From Entamoeba histolytica HM-1:IMSS (taxonomy: Eukaryota > Evosea > Mastigamoebida > Endamoebidae), in assembly GCF_000208925.1 (NCBI RefSeq), contig NW_001914950.1, positions 1 to 55,914 of the forward strand: a DNA stretch of 55,914 nucleotides, written 5' to 3'. This document shows, piece by piece, positions 17,967 through 28,408 of this stretch. Every line of letters starts with the position of its first letter. Position 1 is the first letter of the stretch. The notes below the pieces were generated by a model. It had not been told where the DNA came from, did not search any database, and was given only the letters and a program-made list of their open reading frames with translations. The translations under genes and the position numbers were made by a program.

Positions 17967-19856
17967 ATGAAGATACTGTTAATAGTATTATTTTTAAGTT
18001 TTGTATTTGCAAGTATTCCAATGAATGCAACGAATACCATTCAAAATGAACTTGATGAAATGAGTTCTTTATATAGAAAAAAAGTACAAAATGTCCAAGA
18101 AGGAATTGAAAAACAAGAAAAAAAGTTAACAAAAATCAAAAAACAACTAAAGAAAGTATTAGAAAAATTAGATATTAGTGAAGCAAAAAGAAAATCAAAT
18201 GAAAAAACATTTTCACAATTAGTTTTTAGAAAAAACAAATCAGGGAATAATAAAGAAACATTAAAATATTTAAATGTTCGTTTAAAACAAACAAGAAAAA
18301 CAATTGCTTTAAGTAAACTTCAAGAAAAGAAATTAAAAATAAAAGAAAGATTATTAAAATTAAAAAAAAGAAATACAATAGAATATATTGATTATCTTCA
18401 AAAAAGAATTACTGCAGTTAGTAAAAAATATAGTACTCTCGTAGATAATTTAAATACTAAAAAAAATAATTATATAACTCTTTGGGATAAATATCAAAAA
18501 CAAATGAATGACCAAAAAGAAATGAATGATACTATCAATCAATTAACTCAAAATATTCTTAATAATACTAATTCAAAAGAAGTTAATGAAAAAGTTAAAT
18601 TAATTCAAGAAGTTAAAAATGCTTATAAACAATGTGAAAATAAAAAGTTGTTTTTAATTGAAAAACTTCATGACTTTATTCCTATTGAAAATAAAGAAAT
18701 AGAAACTACTAGAATTACTATTCATTCATTACTTAAAAAATATAAAAGTAAACTTTTAAAAAAACAAAGTGAATTTAAAAAAGAAAAGAAAATATTAAAA
18801 CAATTAAAAAATGAATTAAAACATGAAAAAAAGGAAACAGTTATTAATGAAGAAAGAATTAATGATTTAGTTAAAGAAATTGATAAAAGACAAAGAAGAG
18901 TATTAAAAATTCATAAAAAAATTATGAATATAAAAAAAATTATAAGTGAAAAACAAACAGAATTAAAAGATAAAATGATTTCTTTTCAAAAAGAAAATGA
19001 AATTAAATTTAATGAACAACTTAGAAAAAGAATTATATTTTCACAAGAAAAATGTCAAAGTATTGCAAGAGAAATAAGAGGTCTTAGATCTTCAATTAAA
19101 AAAACTATTGATGATATTCAAAAAGAAACATTAAATAAAACTATTTCATTAAAATTAAATGAATACCATGAATGTACTGATGAAGTTATTAAATTCGAGA
19201 AAAGATTAGATAGATTTATTCGTCAAAAACAGAATAGAATAAGAAATGAAAAAGAAAATTTGTTTAGAGAAAAATCTTATTTAAGAAGAAAATTAATTGA
19301 ACTTGAAGGATTGGCTGAAAAAAGAAAAATTTCTGGAAGAGGTGTTGTTAGTAAACAAGAAAAAAAATATATCATTAAAGCTTATGCTCAAATTCATTCA
19401 AAAATTGATGTTGTTAAACGTGAATTAGATTCTGTAATATTTGAAATTAGACAACTTCAACAAGAACAAGTTAATAAAATTAGTTCTATTGTTAATGATA
19501 TTACTCAAAAAGACCAAAAAATGGATTTTGAAAATAAACAAATGAGAAAAAAAATTTTAGATTTTGGTGAAATGATTAAAGAAAAAACTATCGAATTAAA
19601 AACTTTACAAAAAAGTGCTAAAAAAGTTGCTGCTAAATTAAAATTAAAGAAAGAACAAATTGAACAAGCAGAAAAAGAAAGACAATTTAAATTAATTGCT
19701 GTTGATAAAGAAATTAAAGACGTTGAACTTCAATTAAATTCATTCCCTAAAGTTGAAAGTCAATTGGATAAATTAAAATATCAATCATTAGAAGCTCGTT
19801 TAACTACTTTAAGAAATGAAAAAAAGGGATTACTTGATGCTGCACCAAAGAAATAA
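17967..19856 (+). CDS. Secreted coiled-coil protein
   Basis: 629 residues. The first 15-20 residues (MKILLIVLFLSFVFAS) are a clear signal peptide. The rest is almost unbroken coiled coil of high Lys/Glu content, with recurring heptad-like IKKQLKK, ELKHEKKE and RIRNEKENLFR patterns, and no membrane segment or globular domain that I recognise. It should enter the ER as an extended rod. There is no KDEL-type retrieval end; the protein finishes LLDAAPKK. The body has few cysteines. I know no partner or function; a structural or scaffolding role in the secretory path is only an inference. Confidence 0.8.
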   Translation: MKILLIVLFLSFVFASIPMNATNTIQNELDEMSSLYRKKVQNVQEGIEKQEKKLTKIKKQLKKVLEKLDISEAKRKSNEKTFSQLVFRKNKSGNNKETLKYLNVRLKQTRKTIALSKLQEKKLKIKERLLKLKKRNTIEYIDYLQKRITAVSKKYSTLVDNLNTKKNNYITLWDKYQKQMNDQKEMNDTINQLTQNILNNTNSKEVNEKVKLIQEVKNAYKQCENKKLFLIEKLHDFIPIENKEIETTRITIHSLLKKYKSKLLKKQSEFKKEKKILKQLKNELKHEKKETVINEERINDLVKEIDKRQRRVLKIHKKIMNIKKIISEKQTELKDKMISFQKENEIKFNEQLRKRIIFSQEKCQSIAREIRGLRSSIKKTIDDIQKETLNKTISLKLNEYHECTDEVIKFEKRLDRFIRQKQNRIRNEKENLFREKSYLRRKLIELEGLAEKRKISGRGVVSKQEKKYIIKAYAQIHSKIDVVKRELDSVIFEIRQLQQEQVNKISSIVNDITQKDQKMDFENKQMRKKILDFGEMIKEKTIELKTLQKSAKKVAAKLKLKKEQIEQAEKERQFKLIAVDKEIKDVELQLNSFPKVESQLDKLKYQSLEARLTTLRNEKKGLLDAAPKK

Positions 19857-20053
19857 CTAAAAAAATTCAAGTTTTTTTTATGTTTAACTAACATATTTTA
19901 TTATTCTTTTCTCTATTATAATATTCTTTTTCATTTTTAAATTATAAAATTTTTAAAAACATTTTAAAAGTATTTTAATGAAATTACATTCTGCAACTTT
20001 CAATATAAATAGTTCATATTCTTCAAAGGAAAAATAAAACAAACTGTAAATTC

Positions 20054-20068
20054 GAACTTTAAATATTT
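20054..20068 (+). promoter_or_regulatory. GAAC element fused to TATA-like box of the PP2C gene
   Basis: GAACTTTAAATATTT sits 19-33 bases before the ATG at 20087. It joins the two best-known Entamoeba core elements, GAAC and a TATTTAAA-like box. Placement is typical; activity is inferred. Confidence 0.55.
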
Positions 20069-20086
20069 TACAATTAATAATTAGTA

Positions 20087-20935
20087 ATGGACAAAGGTAA
20101 ATTAGCAAAAATGGAAATAGGATTTCATGAAGAATGTGGTCCTCGTCCACAAATGGAAGATGCTCATTTAATTATTCCTGATTTAAATAAAATGTTTAAA
20201 ATTAAAGAAGATCAAATGGCATTATTTGCTGTATTTGATGGGCATGGAGGTAAAGAAGCTGCTAAAGTTGCTGAAGAAGTTTTTGCACAAATTCTTGTTA
20301 ATGAAACAGAATTTAAAGCTGGTAATTATGAAAAAGCATTATATAATGCATTTTTAAAAACTGATCAAGAAGTTCTTAAACGTTCAGAAGCTGATCATTG
20401 GACTAATGGATGTACTGCATGTGTTGTTCTTTTAGTTGGAAAACGATTATATACAGCTAATCTTGGAGATGCTGAAGCAGTTCTTGGAATTACTAAACCA
20501 AAAGAAAAAGGATGTAAACCTGTTCCATTATCAACAAAACATAATCCAACTGATGAAGGAGAAAAAAAACGAATTGAAGAAGCAGGTGGACAAGTTGTTT
20601 GTGGAAGAATTAATGGAATTCTTGCTATTTCAAGATCATTTGGAGATATAGAATTTAAATATCCATATAACAAATCAATGAAAGATTTTGTTTCACCAAT
20701 TCCTGCTCTTCAAATGACACCAATTGGAAAACATAATCCATTCCTTATTTTAACTTGTGATGGATTATATGAGAAAATGAATTATGAAGAACTTATTACT
20801 CTTACTTATGAATCAATTGAAAAACATAAGAAAAAAGATTTTGATGCTGTAGCTACTGAAATGATTGCTGAATCTTTAAAAAGAGGATCAATGGATAATC
20901 ATACTGTTATTGTCGTCTTCTTTAAATGGAAATAA
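20087..20935 (+). CDS. PP2C-family Ser/Thr protein phosphatase
   Basis: 282 residues, the size of a bare PP2C catalytic domain. The metal-binding and core motifs are all present: PQMEDAHL near residue 20, AVFDGHGG near 50, the GCTACVVLL and LYTANLGDAEAVL strands, ISRSFGDIEFK, LTCDGLYE, and MDNHTVIVV at the end. A Mn/Mg-dependent phosphatase that removes phosphate from Ser/Thr in the cytosol or nucleus. No targeting signal, membrane anchor or regulatory extension is present, so its substrates cannot be guessed from sequence. The start codon follows a GAAC/TATA-like pair closely, as is usual in this genome. Confidence 0.93.
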   Translation: MDKGKLAKMEIGFHEECGPRPQMEDAHLIIPDLNKMFKIKEDQMALFAVFDGHGGKEAAKVAEEVFAQILVNETEFKAGNYEKALYNAFLKTDQEVLKRSEADHWTNGCTACVVLLVGKRLYTANLGDAEAVLGITKPKEKGCKPVPLSTKHNPTDEGEKKRIEEAGGQVVCGRINGILAISRSFGDIEFKYPYNKSMKDFVSPIPALQMTPIGKHNPFLILTCDGLYEKMNYEELITLTYESIEKHKKKDFDAVATEMIAESLKRGSMDNHTVIVVFFKWK

Positions 20936-21027
20936 CATTTTCTTAATAATAAATTATATTTTTTCGATTTCTTTTTTTAATGATAAATTCTTGTAGCTTT
21001 TGGTATTTAATAACTAACTTATTTTTT

Positions 21028-24000
21028 TTATTTCATTTCTTCGTTTGTGGAATTTGATGTAAATGAGGAGATATCAGATAATGAATTTGAGACACTTGTT
21101 ATTGATTGAGTAGTTGTACTACCTGTTTTAATAGAATTAGAACTTGTTTGGCTTAGGCTATTTAAGTCTATTTGATTATTTGTTTTTTTATATTTTGTAC
21201 TTGAATTATTACTTTGAGAAGATGTCTGTTCAGTTTTTTCTTCTGTTGTTAATAATGTTTTTGGAGATTTTATTTGTTGTGTTTTCAATATTGGTGATAT
21301 TTGTTGACTATCATTGGTTGGTTTTTTGGTGGATTTTGATTCTGAGAATATTTCTTCAACTTCTGCACCTATAAATGATTGGCGTTTCCGAAGTGTTGGT
21401 GTATGACTACTAGAACGAGGGCTATCGTTTGTACGACAACGATTAGTCAACGTTCCACTCCTTTGGGTTTTATTTGAGGATAATACCATTCCTCCAGAAG
21501 GAGATGAAGTTTTCATTCTTGAAGGAATTATAGAACGTCTTAACTTAGATTTGTCATTACTTAAATTGGGTTTTGATTGAGTTGTGTTAATATGATTTAA
21601 AGTAGACATTCTTTCCAGTTTAGCATTTTTAGAGACATCCATTCCTGTAATTATCTTCAATTCCAAAGAAATTTCTCTAAAATCAGGTCGGTCATCTGGT
21701 ATTTGATTCCAACATGCGGTTATTAACTTCTTCACAGGACAGTCGTCAGAAATATTTAATCTCTTATTGGCACAAATAAATTTTAGAATAGACTCAGTAT
21801 CTGGGAATGATTCTCGAGGATATGGACTTTTTCTTAAATATACTTCTAACATACAAATGGCAAAAGAAAATACATCAGATTTGAACGTAATTTGGTTACT
21901 CTGATGAATTTCTGGTGCCATGTACATTGGTGTTCCAATGTCTTTAATATTTAATTTATCGGATGAACTAGCATAAACACCAGAAGTACCAAAGTCAGTA
22001 ACTTTAGCACATACAGAATCAGAGACATTTGTTGAGTAAATTAATACATTATCTGGTTTTAAGTCTCTATGAATAATATCATTTTGGTGCAGATAGAACA
22101 TGCCATGTGCAATATCATACATACACCTTAACTTGAAGTCTAATGACATTTCATTTGCTGTGTTCTTCATAAATGATCTTAATGATCCATATTCACAAAA
22201 TTCAGTAACTAAACAAAGTTTATCTGGAGTGATAACACTTCCAATAAAATTAATTATAAACTGACTTCTAATACTTTCCATAATATTTGCTTCTTGAATA
22301 AAGTGAGGTAATAATCTATTATAATCAACAATATCAGTTTTCATAATTTTGACTGCAACATCTACTTTTCTCCACTCTGCTTTATAAACAATACCATATG
22401 TTCCTTCTCCGATGGCTGGATGAATAAGGTTCAATTCATCAAGATCCAATTTTGTGCTTAAAGATGATTCAAACTTTAATTTTAATGAACAATAATACTT
22501 ACTCATTTTAGTTTTATTTTTCTTTGTATTACTTAGTGCTTTAGAACCTCTTGAATTTAAACTACTAGTTTCATCTTGATAAATAGAGTCTGCTTTCTTT
22601 CTTGATGATGAAGTTGATCTATCTTCATGAGATGATGACTCTTTAGAAATTCCAGACTGTTCTTTTTGATTCAAATCCATTAAAATAGCATGTAATTTAC
22701 CATATCTAAATGTAATATAAATATTATCATCAACTTTAGTAGTACATTTAGCACAAACTAATACATTAATCTTTATACTTTGACCTGGCCTAACTGATTG
22801 TGTAACTGGTTGGAATCTAATTGAATACTTGTATGTGTCAACTCCATGACAAGTAAAATGAAGAGTTTTAGGTGCTTTATTTGTTAATAAGAAAGAAGTC
22901 TCTACCATTTTACCAACTTCAATATAATTGTCTTCATTTTCATCTAATTTAATAGATGTTTCGCTTAATTCAAATAGTGCATTTGGTATAGTAAGATCAA
23001 TCTTTTTAGCATCACTTGGATCAAAAGGAATAATACTTGTTTCAAAAAATGGTAATAGTCTATCAACTGTCTCACGTTCTGCTAAAATAACTTTATCCAA
23101 TTTTCTTTCACAAATCCAAGAGAAGAATAATACTAATAAATATAAAACAATATCAGTAACAAAAAAACATCCTATAGCTAATCCAATATACATCCATTTT
23201 GATAATCTTTTACAATGAGTTGACGTTCCTCGTTTATACCATTTACTTTGACATTCACATTCAAAACAACCATCTCCTCCATCACATTCTTCCGTTTCAT
23301 CAATTATCCCATTACCACACCTATTATCTAAGCATGACAATCGTGGAATAGAATATGGTAAGTATTGAGGAGAACATAAACAATCTTTACATCCATTTCC
23401 TCCATCACATTCTTCTCCTTGATCAATTTGACCATTTCCACATAAAACAGGAATACAAATCCCATCCTGAGCTTTAAATCCAACATCACAAGTACAAGTA
23501 ACATTATTACAACCTTTACTATCTTTAAATGAAATGTCACATTCTTCATTTTCATCTAATATATTATTCCCACATGTTTCACATGAAACTCCATTACAAA
23601 GACATCCTCCATGTGTTAAACTACAAAATCCTTTGCACTGACTACATACTATTTTGATATTAAAATTAATCAATAAATTATCATCATGGAATGTAAAGAA
23701 GAAAAAATATCGTTTTTCAGGATTTAATTTTAAAATGATGGCATTGCCTTTCTTTGTTGTTGATACTATAGCCTCACATTTTGCATTATCTGAAATACAA
23801 GAATTCTCTATTATTGGAACTGAAATAACATGTAAAACCATTGGTGTTCCTGATATAAGAATTGAATGATCTGTTCCATCAAGACTAAACCAATTCCCAT
23901 TTCTAGTCTCAGCAGTACAAGGATTTTTTGTTAATGAACCAGTTGCTTCTTTAGTAGTTAATGAAAAACCATTTGTGTTAATAATATCATTCCATTGAAT

Positions 24001-24912
24001 ATTATATGGAAACGCTACACATGGATGAACTATTTCTTTTACTATAAGAGTAAAAGTATCAAGTGGTGATCCATAATACCCATGGACCAATAAATAATAA
24101 TCTTTATCAGCTTCAGCATAGAATGAAATACGAGAAGATGACACATAATCTATCACATCATCATTTTTATGAATACATACACCTTTACTATCTTGAAGAA
24201 TCAACGCAGTATCAGTACCAATCCAAACTTTTTGTTTAGAAAGAAAGTTAAGTTCGCTCCAAGAATAGTCATTGTCAGTTGATATTGAATAATATCCATT
24301 TTTTGTTGATGTAAATTTAAACCATACACCTGGAAATGACTTTGCAGATGGATCTAAATATGTTGTACAAGCAGAAAATGTTGGTTCAACATCATCTGGA
24401 TTAATAATATATTGACTAGTTTTTAATTCATATATAAAAGAATGTTTTTGAAGAAATGTTTCTGGAGTATAAATAATATCAGGATCTTTGGAACATTTAA
24501 GAAAACCTCGTGGAGAATAACCTTCAAGACAACCAGTACAATCATCTCTGTATCCTTTTGTTATATCACATAATGAACAATCATCAGGAAATCTACATCC
24601 AGAAATACATCCTTGTATTTCACAAAGTGGTAAACATACGTTAGTACAATTTTCAATACAACCTTCTTCTGCTGGTGGCGCATAATAATTAAGTTCACAC
24701 CTACAATTAGCAGTACAATGTTCTACAGAATCACACTCTTCTTCAAAACGATGTCTTTTTCCATTACCACAAACACCTTTTTGGTCAATTTCATCAAAAT
24801 TAACAGTTATTTGTGCATTAGTAATAGAGTAAATAAAGAGTAAGAGTGTTACTATTAATATCATACAACAATCTATCTTTATGAAGAGTTTTAAAATTTT
24901 TTTGCTTTCCAT
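21028..24912 (-). CDS. Transmembrane TKL-type protein kinase (TMK family)
   Basis: 1294 residues from the ATG at 24912. A hydrophobic N-terminus (about 8-30) is a signal peptide or anchor. The ectodomain (about 40-570) has many CXXC-type motifs and furin-like repeats of the form CGNG-x-EECD. A membrane span lies at about 577-605 (WMYIGLAIGCFFVTDIVLYL). After a Ser-rich juxtamembrane region, the kinase domain (about 825-1085) has a complete set: GEGTYGIVYKAEW, VAVKIMK, HRDLKPDNVLI, TDFGTSGVY, GTPMYMAPEI. The last 200 residues are Ser/Thr/Lys-rich and likely phosphorylated. TMKs are an expanded Entamoeba receptor-kinase family of the surface and phagosome. I cannot assign the TMK subgroup with certainty. 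Confidence 0.92.
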   Translation of the reverse strand: MESKKILKLFIKIDCCMILIVTLLLFIYSITNAQITVNFDEIDQKGVCGNGKRHRFEEECDSVEHCTANCRCELNYYAPPAEEGCIENCTNVCLPLCEIQGCISGCRFPDDCSLCDITKGYRDDCTGCLEGYSPRGFLKCSKDPDIIYTPETFLQKHSFIYELKTSQYIINPDDVEPTFSACTTYLDPSAKSFPGVWFKFTSTKNGYYSISTDNDYSWSELNFLSKQKVWIGTDTALILQDSKGVCIHKNDDVIDYVSSSRISFYAEADKDYYLLVHGYYGSPLDTFTLIVKEIVHPCVAFPYNIQWNDIINTNGFSLTTKEATGSLTKNPCTAETRNGNWFSLDGTDHSILISGTPMVLHVISVPIIENSCISDNAKCEAIVSTTKKGNAIILKLNPEKRYFFFFTFHDDNLLINFNIKIVCSQCKGFCSLTHGGCLCNGVSCETCGNNILDENEECDISFKDSKGCNNVTCTCDVGFKAQDGICIPVLCGNGQIDQGEECDGGNGCKDCLCSPQYLPYSIPRLSCLDNRCGNGIIDETEECDGGDGCFECECQSKWYKRGTSTHCKRLSKWMYIGLAIGCFFVTDIVLYLLVLFFSWICERKLDKVILAERETVDRLLPFFETSIIPFDPSDAKKIDLTIPNALFELSETSIKLDENEDNYIEVGKMVETSFLLTNKAPKTLHFTCHGVDTYKYSIRFQPVTQSVRPGQSIKINVLVCAKCTTKVDDNIYITFRYGKLHAILMDLNQKEQSGISKESSSHEDRSTSSSRKKADSIYQDETSSLNSRGSKALSNTKKNKTKMSKYYCSLKLKFESSLSTKLDLDELNLIHPAIGEGTYGIVYKAEWRKVDVAVKIMKTDIVDYNRLLPHFIQEANIMESIRSQFIINFIGSVITPDKLCLVTEFCEYGSLRSFMKNTANEMSLDFKLRCMYDIAHGMFYLHQNDIIHRDLKPDNVLIYSTNVSDSVCAKVTDFGTSGVYASSSDKLNIKDIGTPMYMAPEIHQSNQITFKSDVFSFAICMLEVYLRKSPYPRESFPDTESILKFICANKRLNISDDCPVKKLITACWNQIPDDRPDFREISLELKIITGMDVSKNAKLERMSTLNHINTTQSKPNLSNDKSKLRRSIIPSRMKTSSPSGGMVLSSNKTQRSGTLTNRCRTNDSPRSSSHTPTLRKRQSFIGAEVEEIFSESKSTKKPTNDSQQISPILKTQQIKSPKTLLTTEEKTEQTSSQSNNSSTKYKKTNNQIDLNSLSQTSSNSIKTGSTTTQSITSVSNSLSDISSFTSNSTNEEMK

Positions 24913-25141
24913 CAATAATTACAAATAAAAACAACACATCAAAACACCGAAAAAAAATCTCGTTTGAAAAATGATATATAAAAAATCACATTTTTTTAGT
25001 AGAATAAATCATTTCTATTCTTTTTTTTTCATTTATCAAATGGATAGGAAAAATAAATAGAAAAGAAAAGGTATTATTATCTTTTTGTGACAAAAATTAA
25101 ATTCTTAAAAATAACAAAAGAAAAAATAAATAAGTAATAGT

Positions 25142-25652
25142 TTATTTCCTTTTATTTTTTATCAACTGACAAATGTCAGGAGTATATATTATTCTATTCA
25201 ATTAATTCCCTTTCATTTTTACATTGATTTTATATGTTATAAACAAACATTATATTAGAACAGAAAAATGGATCATTTATATCATAATCTACATTTGCAA
25301 TAAGTGGTCCTGTTAAAGTATTATTACATTGGTAATTTACTTGCAAATGATATGTCTCACAATCTGGAATTGAATCTTTTAAGGTATAAGATAACATTAT
25401 CTGAGTATTATTATAACTAATCACCTCACTAAAAAGATCATTTAGTTCAATTTCTTTTCTTCCAACCATTAATACACTACTTGTTGGATGATTTTCTATT
25501 GGTCCACATAAATTAACATAAATAGAAGTAGTAATATTATTAACTTTATATAATTTATATGACACTACCCCTCTTTTTTCACCTTGTATTGATTTCATAC
25601 AATAATAACCATTAACATAACAAAACAATAAACATATTGGTAATAGCCACAT
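25142..25652 (-). CDS. Small secreted MRH (mannose-6-phosphate receptor homology) protein
   Basis: Exons 25652-25249 and 25193-25142, with a 55-nt GTTTGT...TAG intron (25248-25194), phase 2, giving 151 residues. An N-terminal signal peptide (WLLPICLLFCYVNG) precedes what looks like one MRH domain: IYVNLCGPI, LSYTLKDSIPDC, VNYQCNN, then FFCSN and, from exon 2, a TPDIC motif that supplies the final cysteine. The mature part has the six cysteines expected for three disulphides. MRH domains bind mannose-rich glycans, as in OS-9 and glucosidase II beta. There is no membrane segment and no retrieval signal. The usual Arg and Glu sugar ligands are not obvious, so sugar binding is uncertain. Confidence 0.6.
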
Positions 25653-25772
25653 TACAATTAAATGATTTTTTCAGTGATTACTCAAAAAAAGGAAAACTTT
25701 TATATTATTCGTCTCAATTCAATTAATGACTTTCTTTCTTGAATTAACAACAATGATTTTAAATTTTATTAA

Positions 25773-26462
25773 TCAATAATCAATCTGATTAGTAATTATT
25801 AATATATTAATGCATAATTTACATGCAATACATACCCTTGCATCAAGCATCGTTGTAATGCATGATAATGCCATTACACTACCAACTTCTTTTTCAAATA
25901 TTTCTTTTAATTCTTCAAAATTAAATATTTCACTATTACAATACCGTGGATTTTTACTAATATTACTTATAAATTTCATTACTGTTTGGGGATGTTCTGA
26001 TAAATAATTTATATCTGGAAATACATCTGCAAGCAACAATGATTCTCCTGTTTCCATTCCATCATCTAATAGTGCATGAACAGAAAGCATAAGCACAGCT
26101 CTTCTTTCTTCATCTGAATGATTATTCCACCAAATTAAAGCAGTTTTCATTTCTTCTTTAATAGCTTCATTTAACATTTCATGTAGTCTTATTCCTTCGT
26201 TACTCCATTCTTCTGTAATTTTTTTCATTTCACTTTTTTGCAATAATTCACAAAGTTCTTTAACACTTCTTTTATTCTCTTTAATCTCTTGCATTTCTTG
26301 TAATATTTTTTCACTTTCATTTTCAATGTTACTTTGATCTATTTCCATTTCTTCCTCTTTAATTTCCATTTTTTCTTGAGGTTCTTGTTCATTATAACAC
26401 TCTTGTTGTTTTATTTGGTGAATATATTGTTGAACATCTTCATAACTATTGATTTCATTCAT
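25773..26462 (-). CDS. Hypothetical coiled-coil protein
   Basis: 229 residues, no family that I recognise. Residues 1-75 are a very acidic coiled coil (EPQEKMEIKEEEMEID). Residues 75-205 are an all-helical region with EMKTALIWWNNHSDEERRAVL and FPDINYLSEHP. The last 17 residues before the stop, VCIACKLCINILIITNQ, are cysteine-rich and hydrophobic, unlike the rest. They could be the translation of an unspliced 51-nt intron (25835-25785, GTATGT...CAG) whose length is a multiple of three; splicing would give the shorter end AR-IDY and keep the same stop. I give the unspliced reading. No membrane segment in the body, no signal peptide. Confidence 0.6.
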   Translation of the reverse strand: MNEINSYEDVQQYIHQIKQQECYNEQEPQEKMEIKEEEMEIDQSNIENESEKILQEMQEIKENKRSVKELCELLQKSEMKKITEEWSNEGIRLHEMLNEAIKEEMKTALIWWNNHSDEERRAVLMLSVHALLDDGMETGESLLLADVFPDINYLSEHPQTVMKFISNISKNPRYCNSEIFNFEELKEIFEKEVGSVMALSCITTMLDARVCIACKLCINILIITNQIDY

Positions 26463-26554
26463 TTTTGTTAATTTTTTAATTATTAGAACCTTTTCTTTTT
26501 TATTTTTTTTTAGTTTTATTGAAAGAATAACAAAATGGATGGAAAATTATTAAT

Positions 26555-27304
26555 TTAATCAACTTCAGCTTGTACCATTTCCATTTGTTGAGTATCTAAA
26601 TTATCTAATTGGTTTTGAAGTTCTTTGTCTGTAATAAATCTAAATGGAGTATCTTTTCCAACAATTGCTACACTACAATTTAAAACAGAAAGTTTATCAT
26701 TAGTAGTTGTTAATGATTCTCTTAATGCTAAAATAGCTTGTTTGATTAATTGTTCTTCATCTAACTCTTTAAATGATTCAAAATGTTTTTCAAGATATGT
26801 TCTGCATGATTGTGATCGTGCTCCAATAGCTTGTGCTTTATAACTATAATAAAGCCCACTTGGTGATGTTTCAAATAATCGAGGTTTAGTGTCATATCCT
26901 ATAACCAATAAACCAACTCCATATGGTCTTAATCCATACTTTTGAGTATTAACTTGTGCATTATCAGAAACGTGTTTAACAAGTTTTTCTACTGGATGTG
27001 GTGTTCCATATACATACGAATAATCAATACACTCACTTCTCATTTGACTTGTAATTACTCGTGCATCAGCACAAAATCCACTAATTGCAACTCCAATATG
27101 GTCATCAATTTCAAATATTTTCTTTTGGTATGCACCTAACTCATCAGTTTGTCTATTAAATGTTGCAACAACAGCATGTGTTTTTGATTTGACACCAACA
27201 ACAGCAGAACCTTGTTTAACAGCTTCTGTTGCATATTCAATTTGGAATAACCTTCCTTGAGGACTCCATGTAATATTATCAGAATCATATTGATTACGGA
27301 ACAT
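26555..27304 (-). CDS. PSMA1: 20S proteasome subunit alpha type-1 (alpha6)
   Basis: 249 residues. The N-terminus MFRNQYDSDNITWSPQGR and the QIEYATEAVKQGSAVVG block are diagnostic of the alpha-6/PSMA1 class. It also has YGLRPYGVGLLVIGYD and the Ala/Gly-rich alpha-ring helix AIGARSQSCRTYLE. It is close to the human length of 263. As an alpha subunit it lacks the N-terminal threonine of active beta subunits and forms the gate ring of the 20S particle. The C-terminus is acidic (QMEMVQAEVD), typical of the class. Single exon. Confidence 0.95.
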   Translation of the reverse strand: MFRNQYDSDNITWSPQGRLFQIEYATEAVKQGSAVVGVKSKTHAVVATFNRQTDELGAYQKKIFEIDDHIGVAISGFCADARVITSQMRSECIDYSYVYGTPHPVEKLVKHVSDNAQVNTQKYGLRPYGVGLLVIGYDTKPRLFETSPSGLYYSYKAQAIGARSQSCRTYLEKHFESFKELDEEQLIKQAILALRESLTTTNDKLSVLNCSVAIVGKDTPFRFITDKELQNQLDNLDTQQMEMVQAEVD

Positions 27305-27421
27305 CTTAATTTATCAATTTAAGTTCATTTTTTCTTTTTTTATTTTCTTTCTTCTTTTGAAGTTTTTAAATTTCTTTTTTTTTTATTTAACTTATGGCAT
27401 ATATAACACAAATATAGTGAA

Positions 27422-28408
27422 TTATTCAAAATGAGAATTATAAATTGGAAGAACTTCTCTAGGAATATCTGGTGCATCTTGCTCAAACCAACGTAAAAAA
27501 GCATTAAAAATATTGTTTCTTGTATATATAGTTAATATGTAATTATGATAAAGTTTGAATAAAAGGAATGCGACAATACATCCAATGTAAATGTCAACAA
27601 AATAATGAAGATGCGTTACACAAAATAATAAAATCCCTCCAATACAAACAATCCATCCAATAGCTTTTGTGATTGTAAAACGTAATGGATATCCTGTTGG
27701 AGAATTAATTGGCCAAGAATTTAAACAATCTAATTTAAATATTGGAGCAGAGTCTGAATATTGATACCACATACATGCACAAAGTACAATATTTGCTGTA
27801 TGTCCACTAAACATACAGTCGTATGATGTTTTATGAATTCCAAACATAATTAAAAATCCTTCAATAAACGGATTATATTTAACATTACTTGTACTTAAAG
27901 AAGGGTCTGGCATAATTGTAAAAAATATTGAGAATGATCTAATAAGGAATATTGTTCCTTGTAAGAAAAAATATCTTCTTATAACACATGATCGATATGG
28001 TGTTAATAGAAAGCGAATATTAGTAAAAATAACAAAAATTCCTATATAAATATCACAAACCCATGACTGTTTAAAATATGGTAATACTTTAAAAAAGAAA
28101 TCTGGTAATACAAGACGTCTTGGTACTTCAGGATGCATCATTAACCATTGTGTATATCTTTCTTGTGCAAGAACTTGAAATACTGAATTCCAATACCCAC
28201 ACAACGCCATCCAAAATACTCCAAAAAGTACAGGCAAATATCTTTTCCATGTCTTTGGTAATTTTATTGTATCAATAATATCTTTAGTTGTGTCTATAAT
28301 ACTATATACTCCTCTTGGCTCATATATACAATAAGGATATTGTATTTGAAGATAATTCATATAAACTACTTTTATTTGACTTTCAAGTTCTTCTTCTTTT
28401 TTTTTCAT
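27422..28408 (-). CDS. Sphingomyelin/phosphoceramide synthase-like protein (PAP2 superfamily)
   Basis: 328 residues with about six membrane spans. The family motifs are present: RSFSIFFTIMPDP (third motif region), MFSGHTANIVL with the first active-site His, and THLHYFVDIYIG with the second His and the Asp. Together these form the His-His-Asp triad of the PAP2-type sphingomyelin synthase family, which moves a phospho-headgroup from a phospholipid onto ceramide at the Golgi or plasma membrane. Whether the product is sphingomyelin, ethanolamine-phosphoceramide or inositol-phosphoceramide cannot be told from sequence. The N-terminal 40 residues are cytosolic and charged. It is divergent to NPRL3, with a spacer of about 220 bases. 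Confidence 0.85.
   Translation of the reverse strand: MKKKEEELESQIKVVYMNYLQIQYPYCIYEPRGVYSIIDTTKDIIDTIKLPKTWKRYLPVLFGVFWMALCGYWNSVFQVLAQERYTQWLMMHPEVPRRLVLPDFFFKVLPYFKQSWVCDIYIGIFVIFTNIRFLLTPYRSCVIRRYFFLQGTIFLIRSFSIFFTIMPDPSLSTSNVKYNPFIEGFLIMFGIHKTSYDCMFSGHTANIVLCACMWYQYSDSAPIFKLDCLNSWPINSPTGYPLRFTITKAIGWIVCIGGILLFCVTHLHYFVDIYIGCIVAFLLFKLYHNYILTIYTRNNIFNAFLRWFEQDAPDIPREVLPIYNSHFE

Noticed and set aside
20395..20673. Open frame on the minus strand opposite PP2C
   Set aside because: It lies within the strongly conserved PP2C gene and is an antisense shadow without family likeness.
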